Positions 41,787 to 49,406 of a stretch of 64,000 nucleotides of DNA are shown piece by piece. The DNA comes from Streptomyces halobius. GTDB taxonomy: Bacteria > Actinomycetota > Actinomycetes > Streptomycetales > Streptomycetaceae. The notes under the pieces were generated by a model. It was not told where the DNA came from, did not search any database, and worked only from the letters and a program-made list of their open reading frames with translations. Positions within the stretch are counted from its first letter, which is position 1. Every line of letters starts with the position of its first letter. The stretch covers positions 8,680,001-8,744,000 of the forward strand of contig NZ_CP086322.1 in the NCBI RefSeq assembly GCF_023277745.1, written 5' to 3'. The position numbers and the translations under genes were made by a program.

Positions 41787-44700
41787 TCACCTGGTCACCT
41801 CGCGGATGCGCCGCGCGACGGTGGCGATGCAGGGCTCCTCCATGAGCTGGAGGTGGTCGCCGGGGACGTCGACGACATCGATCCGGCCGCTGGTCCACGT
41901 CCCCCAGCCGTTCGCCGGGTCGCGGTGCGCGCTGCCGACCGCGTGGTGCGCCGGCTCCAGCACCTTCGGCAGCGGCGCCGTCGCGCGCAGCAGGGTGAGG
42001 TCCTGGTCACAGGTGTCCGGGCGGTAGTCGAGCAGCGCCTGCCAGTTCGCCCGGAAGACCCGGAAGAGGCGGCGCACCCGGGCGGTCGAACCACCGGGGG
42101 GCAGGACACCCGCCTCCACCGCGCGGTGCAGGATGTAGTCGAACCGCTCCTGCTCGCCGAGGCCCGGTGGGAGGGGCTGCGCCGGGGCGTCGCCACCGCG
42201 TTCCAGCCAGAGCAGCTCCCATAGGAACCATTCGAGCAGCTGGTCCTCGGCCACGCCCTGGAGCCTTCCCGCAGGGGTGATCGAGTCGAGCAGCACGAGG
42301 CGGTCGACGGTCGCACCGGAGGACCGCAGCTGCCGCGCCATCTCGAAGGCCACGAAGCCGCCGAACGACCAGCCGCCGATCGTGTACGGGCCGCTGGGCT
42401 GCACCCGCCGGACCGCGTCGAGATAGCTGCGGGCGAGGTCCGGGACGCTGCGCAGCGGCTCCGTGCCCGGCTCGGCCCCCGCCGCCTGGAGCGCGTAGCA
42501 GGGCTGGTCCTCGGGGAGGCGCTGGGCCAAGCGGACGTAGCACAGCACGTTGCCGCCGATGGGATGGACGAAGAACAGGGGCGGACGGGTGCCGGAGGCG
42601 CGCAGCGGCACCAGGGGGTCGAAGTCCGCCGCGGCGCTCCCGGAGCGCAGCCGGTCGGCGAGCGCGGCGACCGTCGGCGCTTCGACGAAGGCGGACAGCG
42701 GGACTTCCGCCCCGTACCGCTTCTCGATCATCACGACGAGCCGCATCGCGGTCAGCGACGTCCCGCCGAGTTCGAAGAAGTCGTCGTGCACGCCCGGCTG
42801 CGGCACCTGCAGCAGCTCGGACAGCATCTCGGCCAGGCCGCGCTCGTACGCGTCGCGCGGCGGGGTGCGCCCGGCGGACGGCGGCGGCGGCTCCAGGGCT
42901 ATCGCGCGCAGCGCCGCGTCGTCCCGCTTGCCGCTCGGGGTGAGCGGCAGTCCCGGCAGCCAGGCGAACCGCGAGGGCACCAGGTACTCGGGCAGCGTGG
43001 CGCGCAGCCGCCGTCGGACGTCGCCGAGATCGACCGACGCCTCGTCACCGACCAGGAACGCGGCGAGGAACGCAGGGGCGCCCCCCGGCCGACGGGCCAC
43101 GACCGCGGCCTCGCGCAGCCCCGGATGGTGCTCGGCGAGCTTCATGAGGGCAAGCTCCACCTCACCGGGCTCGACGCGGAAGCCACGGATTTTCACCTGC
43201 GCGTCCGCGCGCTCCAGACAGACGACGGCGCCGCCGGGCAGGACCCGGCCGAGGTCGCCGGTGCGGTACAGCCGGGCGCCGTCCGGACGCAGGGGATGGG
43301 GGACGAAGCGCTCCCGGGTCAGCTCGGGCTGTCCCTCGTAGCCCTCGGCCAGGCAGGCCCCGCCGAGGTAGATCTCCCCCTTCCCGCCCTCGGGCACCAG
43401 GCGCAGCCGGGCGTCGAGCACCTGTACCTCGACCCCGTCGATGGGCCGGCCGATCGGCGGGAGGTCCGGGAAGGCCGCCGGGTCCCCGGTCATCGGGAAG
43501 CTGGTCACCACGTGGGTCTCCGTCGGGCCGTACTGGTTCTCCAGGAGGCAGCCGGGCAGCTCGCCGCACAGCCGGCGGATCTCCTCGGTCACCCGCAGCT
43601 GCTCGCCGGAGGAGACCAGCACCCGGAGGCGGCGCGGACGCAGGTCCAGCGCCTCGGCGGCCTCGGCGAGTTGCTGCAGGGCGACGTAGGGCAGGAAGAC
43701 CCGCTCCACCCCCTCCCGGTCGATCAGACGCAGCAGCGCGGGCATGTCGCGGCGCTGTTCCTCGGACACCAGCCGGAGGGTGCCGCCGCCGCACAGTGTG
43801 GAGAAGATCTCCTGGAAGGAGACGTCGAAGCCGAGCGGGGCGAACTGGAGCGTGGTCCCGCCGACGGCGCCGCTCGGCACCCGGTTCTGCCATGTCACGA
43901 GGTTGGCCAGGGACCGGTGCGGCATCGCCACGCTCTTCGGCCGGCCCGTCGAGCCGGAGGTGAACAGCACGTACGCGACGCTCTCCGGCGGGATGGGCGG
44001 CAGCGGGTGCGGCGGGCCGTCGCCCGGGTCGCGGTCCGGGCCGGCGGTGACCGACTCGGCGGGCAGCACGGCCGACGCGTCCGGGACCAGGCGGGCGTGG
44101 CCGGCGTGCGCGATGACGCGAAACGGCTGCGCCTGCGCGAGCATGGCGGCGATCCGCTCCTCGGGGTAGCTGACGTCCAGCGGAACGCAGGCGGCGCCCG
44201 CCTTCGCGATGCCCAGCACCACGGCGACCGTCTCCGGGGAGCGGTCCATGGCGACCCCGATACGGGCCCCGGGCGGTGCGCCGAGGCTGAGCAGCCGGCG
44301 CGCCACCCGGTCGGCGGCCCGGTCCAGCTCCTCGTACGTCCACCGCTCGCCGGACAGCGCGACGGCGACCGCCCGCGGCGTGTGCAGCGCCTGGCGCTCG
44401 AACCGGCGCACCACATCGCCGGGCTCCTCGGTGAGGAAGCCGAAGTCGGGCGTCTCGTCCGGGCGTTCAACGATCCGCCGCAGGATCTCGATGTAGCGGC
44501 GGCCGAACAGCTCGGCCTGGGACGCGGTGACGATGCGGCCGTCACCGTCGATCCGCAGCTCCAGGCGCCCGTTCCGGGGGTCGGTGATCGCGTTCACCAG
44601 GAGCGGGAAGTTCGTCTGCTCCCAGATCTCGACGCCCGCCAGGCGCACACCCGCGGTGCGCAGAAGCGGGCCGAGGACATGGAAGTTGACGTAGTTGAAC

Positions 44701-47700
44701 GCGGTCTGCAGGCAGGTGTCGGTCCCGCCCTGCGCCTGGATCGCGCTGAGCGGATAGCGCCGGTGCGGGTGGCTCTCCCGCTCCCTGCGGTCCACCTCGC
44801 GCACGGCGTCGAGCCACGTCCGGGCCGTGCCGCCGAGCCGCACCGGCATCGTGTTGAGGAACAGCCCGGCCACCCGTTCCCCTTCGGCCCGCTCCGGGCG
44901 GCCGTGCGTGACCAGGCCGGTGGTGACCTCGTCCGAGCCCTGGAGCAGCCGGAGCGTCAGGCAGTGCGCCGCGAACAGCAGGGACTTCACCGGCAGTTCG
45001 TGGGTGTGCGCGAAGCCGCGGACCGCCGCCGCGAGCCGGTCGGGCAGCGCTGCGTGCCGTACGACGAAACCGTCGTCGCCGGGAGCCTGGTGCGGCCGGA
45101 AGGTCTCCAGGCGCGCGGGCGGGGCGGAGCCGAGCGCGTCGCGCCAGTACCGCCGGGTGTCCTCGGAGTCCAGTGCCCGTCGCTCGTCGCGCACATGGGC
45201 CGCGAACGAGGGCAGGGGCGTGTCGGCTACCGGTGCCATGTCCTGGCCGAGGGCGTGCAGGTAGTCCTGGAGCAGCTCGCGGAGCAGGTTCGCCACGCTC
45301 CATCCGTCCAGGAGCGCGTGGTGGAAGCTGAAGACCAGGTCCACGGCTCCGGACGGCAGGATGTGCACGCGGAAGAGGCACAGCGGGGGCCGGTCGAAGG
45401 CGTAGCGGTGGTGGCGCCGCCGCTCGATGTGCTCCCGCACCTCGGCCGCGGCCGCCTCGGCGGAGCGGGAGCGCAGATCGGCGATGCCGAGGGTCCCGAC
45501 GGCGTCGGCCGCGCGATGCACGATCTGCAGTGGCTGTGCGGAGCCGGACAGGTCGAACGAGGAGCGCAGGACCGGGTGACGGGCCACCAGCCGTGCGTGG
45601 GCCTGCCGGAACGCGGCCTCGTCCCAGTCCAGTTCGAGGGTGTACCGGAAGACGTCGTGATAGACGGCCGACTTCTCGTGCTCGCTGCTGTGGTAGAGCA
45701 TCCCGAGCTGGAGCCGGGTGACCGGATACGCGTCCTCGGCCGCCGCCAGGCGGGCCCGGTCCACGCCCGGCACGAGGGCGAAGGACTCCGGCGCGGGGTC
45801 CGCGGGCACCTCGGCGGACGGGCCCATGGACGCGTGCGCGGCCAGCTCCGCGACAGTGGGGTGACGGAGCATGTCGCCGACCGTGAAGTGCAGTCCGCGC
45901 CTCTCCGCCTCCGCGCGGATCCTGAGCATCAGGATCGAGTCCCCGCCGAGCGCGAAGTAGTTGTCGTGGACTCCCACGGAGTCCACCTCCAGCACCTCCC
46001 CCCAGATGGCGGCGAGGGTCGCCTCGGCCGCGCCCTGGGGTGCGGTCTCGGCCATGGCGCCGGCGCGCGGCGGAGCGGGCAGCGCCCGCCGGTCGGCCTT
46101 GCCGTTCGGCGTCAGCGGGATCCGGTCGATCCGTACGAAGTGCGACGGGATCATGAACTCCGGCAGCGCGGTGCCGAGGTGGGCGCGCAGCCGCGTCGGG
46201 TCGGCGTCCTCGTCGGCGACGTAGTAGCCGACGAGGTGTACCCCGCGGGAGGCGGACGTCCGGGCGGCCGCCACCGCGTCCCGCACCCCGGGGAAGGCGG
46301 CCAGCCGGCTCTGCACCTCGCCGAGCTCCACGCGGTTGCCGCGGATCTTCACCTGCTCGTCGATCCGCCCGAGGTACTCCACGGTGCCGTCCGCCAGCCA
46401 TCGGGCGAGGTCGCCCGTGCGGTACATGCGCTCGCCCGGCCGGAACGGATCGTCCACGAACGCCGAGCGGGTCAGCTCGGGGCGGCCGAGGTATCCGCGG
46501 GCCAGGCCGACGCCCGCGATGCACAGCTCGCCGGGCACGCCGACGGGCTGGGGCTCGTCGTGCCGGCCGAGCACGTAGAGGCGGATGTTGTCGATCGGCC
46601 GCCCGATGGGCACCCGCTGGACGGGCCGGTCGGGTCCGGCCGCGCAGCCGTCGTCGGGGCCCGGGCCGAGGTCGAAGTACGAGACGTCGACGGTGGCCTC
46701 GGTCGGGCCGTAGAGGTTGACCAGCCGCGGGGCCGGTGCACCGGCCGCGGCGAACACCCGGTGGAACCGCTCGACGAGGGCGGGCGGCAGGGCCTCGCCG
46801 CTGCAGAAGACGAAGCGCAGACGCGCGATGCTGCCCGGCAGGCCGGTGTCGCTCTCCAGCAGGTCGATGAACGGCCCGAACATCGACGGCACGAAGTGCA
46901 CCACGGTGACCCGCTGTTCGGCGATCGTGCGCAGGATCTCCCGCGGCTCCCTCTCGCCGCCCGCCTCAAGCAGCGCCACGCGGGCTCCCTCGACGGCCCA
47001 CCAGAACAGCTCCCATACGGAGACGTCGAACGAGCTGGGCGTCTTCTGCAGCAGCACGTCGGCGTCGCCGACGGGATAGCGCTTTTGCATCCAGGCCAGG
47101 CGGTTGACCACCGAGTGGTGCTCGACCATCACGCCCTTGGGCTTTCCGGTAGAGCCCGAGGTGTAGATGACATAGGCGAGGTGGTGCGGTCCCGCGGCCT
47201 CTTCGAGCGGGGCGCCCGAACCCTGCCGGAGTGCGTCCAGGGGGAGCACGCGGACCCCCGGGGCCCGGGGCTGGAGCGCCGGACCGCCTTCGCCGCGGCC
47301 GTCCCGGCCGGCGGTCAGGACGACCTTGGCGCCGCAGTCGTCCAGCAGCAAGCGGATGCGGTCCGCGGGGTAGGCCGGGTCGACGGGCACGTACGCGCCG
47401 CCCGCCTTGAGCACGCCGAGCAGCGCTACCAGCAGCTCGGGGCCGCGCTCCAGCAGCACGGCCACCCGGTCGTCGGGCCGCACCCCTTCGGCGCGCAGCC
47501 CTCGGGCGACCTGGTTGGCGCGGGCGTCGAGTTCGGCGTAGGTCAGCGCCGGGTGGGTCGCGCCCGCGGCGATGGCGTTCCGGTCGGGTGTGCGGGCGGC
47601 CTGCTCCTCGAAGAGGCCGTGCAGCGTCGTGTCGCCCGGGTACGGGGCGTCGGTCGCGTTCCGCGTCCGGACGAGGTCCTCGTGCTCCTCGGGGGCGAGC

Positions 47701-49001
47701 ATCGGCAGGTTCGCCACCGGCTCCTCGGCCCGGTCCACCGCCTGTTTCAGCAGCGTTTCGATGTGCCGGGCCGCCGCCTCGACCGGGAAGTCCTCGTCGA
47801 AGACGTCGAGCGCGTAGTCGAGGTCGACGCGGACGTCGCCGATGTCGTCGTACTCCCGGATGTAGACGGTCAGCGCGTCCTGGTCGTGGCCGTGCGCCAG
47901 CGCGACCTTCTCCACCGAAAGCCCTGGGATGTTCTCGGGCTTGGGCAACCGCAGATACGAGACGGTCACGTCGTACAGACGGCGGGGCCCGGTGCCGCGC
48001 GAGGGCAGGGTGCGGAGCAGGTCGCCGAGGGCCAGCCGCTCGTGGCGCTTCGTGGCGAACGTCGATGCCATGATCTGCGTGGCGATGTCCTGCATCGACC
48101 GCTCGCCCTGGGCGGCAACGCGGAGCGGCAGCATGTTGACGAACTGCCCGACAGTCCGACGCTCGGCCCTTCCGTGGCGGTTGAGGAACGGGACGCCGAG
48201 CACGACCTCTTCGCAGCGGTGCACCCGGGAGAGGTAGGTCGCGAACGCGGCGGTGAGGAATGCGAAGACGGAGCTCTCCCGTTCGCGGATCCGGTCGATG
48301 AGCTTCCGGTCGAGCAGGAAGCTGTGGCGGGCGCTGCGCCGGGTGCCGTCCGGGGCGCCGCCGGTTGCCCTGGCCGAAAAGAGCGGAGGAGAGAGGTCCG
48401 CGAAGGTCTCCCGGTGGAAGTCGCGGTCGCGCTGCCACGGGGACGATCCGCGGTAGCGGGCTTCCTTCTCTGCTGAGGCGAGGAAGGAGGGCGGTGTGCT
48501 CTCCAGGGGGATGCCCGTCCGCATGACGTGTGCGTAGTCCGAGAGGACCTGCTGCGAAAACTGGTCCATGCCCCAGCCGTCGGTGATGATGTGGTGCGCC
48601 GTCACGTAGAGGTATCCGACGGACTCGCTCTCGCGGAGTAGCGCCAAGTCGAACAGTCGGCCGCCGTCGAGGGCGAGGGGGCGGCGGTTCGAGCGCTCCA
48701 TCCAGGCCAGGCACGCGGCCCGCGGATCCGCTTCCCCGGACACATCGACGACCTCGATCTCGGGGATGTCGATGTCGGTCCATTGCACGGGAATTCCGCC
48801 CCGTTCCGCGAAACGCAGATGAAAGGCATCGTTCTTCCGCATGGCTCGCCGACAACATTCTTTCAGGACACCGAAGTCAACCTTACCGGAAAGCCGCAGG
48901 GCCCCGCCGATATTGAAGCGGGGCAGATCCGGCACCTGAGAACTCGCCGTCCAGATGTCCCGCTGATATGCCGTCAGCGGAATCGGCGATGCCGAGCTCA
49001 T
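41787..49001 (-). CDS. dimodular non-ribosomal peptide synthetase, C-A(Ser)-T-C-A-T-TE
   Basis: A 2404-residue NRPS. C1 (residues about 5-430) has AHHIITDGWG at 135-144. A1 (about 455-960) has YTSGSTGKPKG near 614, FDVSVWELFW and NLYGPTEATVD near 765. The ten-residue specificity set reads DVWHFSLVDK, which is the classical serine code. T1 has LGGDSI near 1020. C2 has FHHALLDGWS near 1228. A2 (about 1540-2030) has FTSGSTGRPKS near 1679 and QYGPTETHVV, with specificity residues DVQVVSQVVK, which I cannot assign. T2 has LGGTSL near 2080. The TE has GGWSFGGF with the nucleophile Ser near 2213. The N-terminal C domain implies an acyl or peptidyl starter. No epimerase domain is present. The ATG at 49001 follows GGAGG 6 nt away. 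Confidence 0.95.
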   Translation of the reverse strand: MSSASPIPLTAYQRDIWTASSQVPDLPRFNIGGALRLSGKVDFGVLKECCRRAMRKNDAFHLRFAERGGIPVQWTDIDIPEIEVVDVSGEADPRAACLAWMERSNRRPLALDGGRLFDLALLRESESVGYLYVTAHHIITDGWGMDQFSQQVLSDYAHVMRTGIPLESTPPSFLASAEKEARYRGSSPWQRDRDFHRETFADLSPPLFSARATGGAPDGTRRSARHSFLLDRKLIDRIRERESSVFAFLTAAFATYLSRVHRCEEVVLGVPFLNRHGRAERRTVGQFVNMLPLRVAAQGERSMQDIATQIMASTFATKRHERLALGDLLRTLPSRGTGPRRLYDVTVSYLRLPKPENIPGLSVEKVALAHGHDQDALTVYIREYDDIGDVRVDLDYALDVFDEDFPVEAAARHIETLLKQAVDRAEEPVANLPMLAPEEHEDLVRTRNATDAPYPGDTTLHGLFEEQAARTPDRNAIAAGATHPALTYAELDARANQVARGLRAEGVRPDDRVAVLLERGPELLVALLGVLKAGGAYVPVDPAYPADRIRLLLDDCGAKVVLTAGRDGRGEGGPALQPRAPGVRVLPLDALRQGSGAPLEEAAGPHHLAYVIYTSGSTGKPKGVMVEHHSVVNRLAWMQKRYPVGDADVLLQKTPSSFDVSVWELFWWAVEGARVALLEAGGEREPREILRTIAEQRVTVVHFVPSMFGPFIDLLESDTGLPGSIARLRFVFCSGEALPPALVERFHRVFAAAGAPAPRLVNLYGPTEATVDVSYFDLGPGPDDGCAAGPDRPVQRVPIGRPIDNIRLYVLGRHDEPQPVGVPGELCIAGVGLARGYLGRPELTRSAFVDDPFRPGERMYRTGDLARWLADGTVEYLGRIDEQVKIRGNRVELGEVQSRLAAFPGVRDAVAAARTSASRGVHLVGYYVADEDADPTRLRAHLGTALPEFMIPSHFVRIDRIPLTPNGKADRRALPAPPRAGAMAETAPQGAAEATLAAIWGEVLEVDSVGVHDNYFALGGDSILMLRIRAEAERRGLHFTVGDMLRHPTVAELAAHASMGPSAEVPADPAPESFALVPGVDRARLAAAEDAYPVTRLQLGMLYHSSEHEKSAVYHDVFRYTLELDWDEAAFRQAHARLVARHPVLRSSFDLSGSAQPLQIVHRAADAVGTLGIADLRSRSAEAAAAEVREHIERRRHHRYAFDRPPLCLFRVHILPSGAVDLVFSFHHALLDGWSVANLLRELLQDYLHALGQDMAPVADTPLPSFAAHVRDERRALDSEDTRRYWRDALGSAPPARLETFRPHQAPGDDGFVVRHAALPDRLAAAVRGFAHTHELPVKSLLFAAHCLTLRLLQGSDEVTTGLVTHGRPERAEGERVAGLFLNTMPVRLGGTARTWLDAVREVDRRERESHPHRRYPLSAIQAQGGTDTCLQTAFNYVNFHVLGPLLRTAGVRLAGVEIWEQTNFPLLVNAITDPRNGRLELRIDGDGRIVTASQAELFGRRYIEILRRIVERPDETPDFGFLTEEPGDVVRRFERQALHTPRAVAVALSGERWTYEELDRAADRVARRLLSLGAPPGARIGVAMDRSPETVAVVLGIAKAGAACVPLDVSYPEERIAAMLAQAQPFRVIAHAGHARLVPDASAVLPAESVTAGPDRDPGDGPPHPLPPIPPESVAYVLFTSGSTGRPKSVAMPHRSLANLVTWQNRVPSGAVGGTTLQFAPLGFDVSFQEIFSTLCGGGTLRLVSEEQRRDMPALLRLIDREGVERVFLPYVALQQLAEAAEALDLRPRRLRVLVSSGEQLRVTEEIRRLCGELPGCLLENQYGPTETHVVTSFPMTGDPAAFPDLPPIGRPIDGVEVQVLDARLRLVPEGGKGEIYLGGACLAEGYEGQPELTRERFVPHPLRPDGARLYRTGDLGRVLPGGAVVCLERADAQVKIRGFRVEPGEVELALMKLAEHHPGLREAAVVARRPGGAPAFLAAFLVGDEASVDLGDVRRRLRATLPEYLVPSRFAWLPGLPLTPSGKRDDAALRAIALEPPPPSAGRTPPRDAYERGLAEMLSELLQVPQPGVHDDFFELGGTSLTAMRLVVMIEKRYGAEVPLSAFVEAPTVAALADRLRSGSAAADFDPLVPLRASGTRPPLFFVHPIGGNVLCYVRLAQRLPEDQPCYALQAAGAEPGTEPLRSVPDLARSYLDAVRRVQPSGPYTIGGWSFGGFVAFEMARQLRSSGATVDRLVLLDSITPAGRLQGVAEDQLLEWFLWELLWLERGGDAPAQPLPPGLGEQERFDYILHRAVEAGVLPPGGSTARVRRLFRVFRANWQALLDYRPDTCDQDLTLLRATAPLPKVLEPAHHAVGSAHRDPANGWGTWTSGRIDVVDVPGDHLQLMEEPCIATVARRIREVTR

Positions 49002-49406
49002 GGTCGTCCTCCGGAGGGTGGGGCGGCTGAATGGATCAGGGAAAAGACCAGGGCCAGGTCGGGAGTCAGCGGCTTCCGGCCGCTTCCCCTATTACGGCGA
49101 CACCGCAGACCGGGGCGGTGCGCCACGAGAGAGACGGAATCACACAGGCGAGCCCATGGACAAATCTCGAAAGAAACTGTGTGGTACCCGACTTCATTCG
49201 GTTCGGTGTACCGAACAAAGACCCGCCGGGACCTGCGGAGTCCGCCGCGGAGACCGCCGTCACAGCCGCCGGGAAAAGCGGCATCGCGACGCCGCCCGTG
49301 ACCGGGTATCACGTTCTGTCGGTGAAATTCGGAAAGGCGAAAACGAGCCATGGCGCCCACAGGGGGCGCCATGGCTCGTTCGACACGGTCCGGTGACAGC
49401 CGCCGG
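49002..49406. other. NRPS promoter region and LuxR terminator
   Basis: 405 bp between the LuxR gene and the NRPS, both leftward. It contains the terminator hairpin at 49342-49380, a palindrome at 49201-49216 (GTTCGGT-GT-ACCGAAC) about 200 bp before the NRPS start, and no gene. The palindrome is a candidate operator. Confidence 0.6.
49342..49380 (-). terminator. terminator downstream of the LuxR gene
   Basis: Arms 49342-49358 (AACGAGCCATGGCGCCC) and 49364-49380 are exact complements (17 bp) with a 5-nt loop. In the minus direction the stem is followed by TTTTCG, giving a short T-run. It isolates the regulator transcript from the NRPS operon. Confidence 0.85.

Noticed and set aside
42564..48476. 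Very long plus-strand frame opposite the NRPS
   Set aside because: Composition is typical of the antisense of GC-rich coding DNA (runs of Arg, Gly, Glu, Val) and no domain is recognisable; the NRPS on the other strand is certain.
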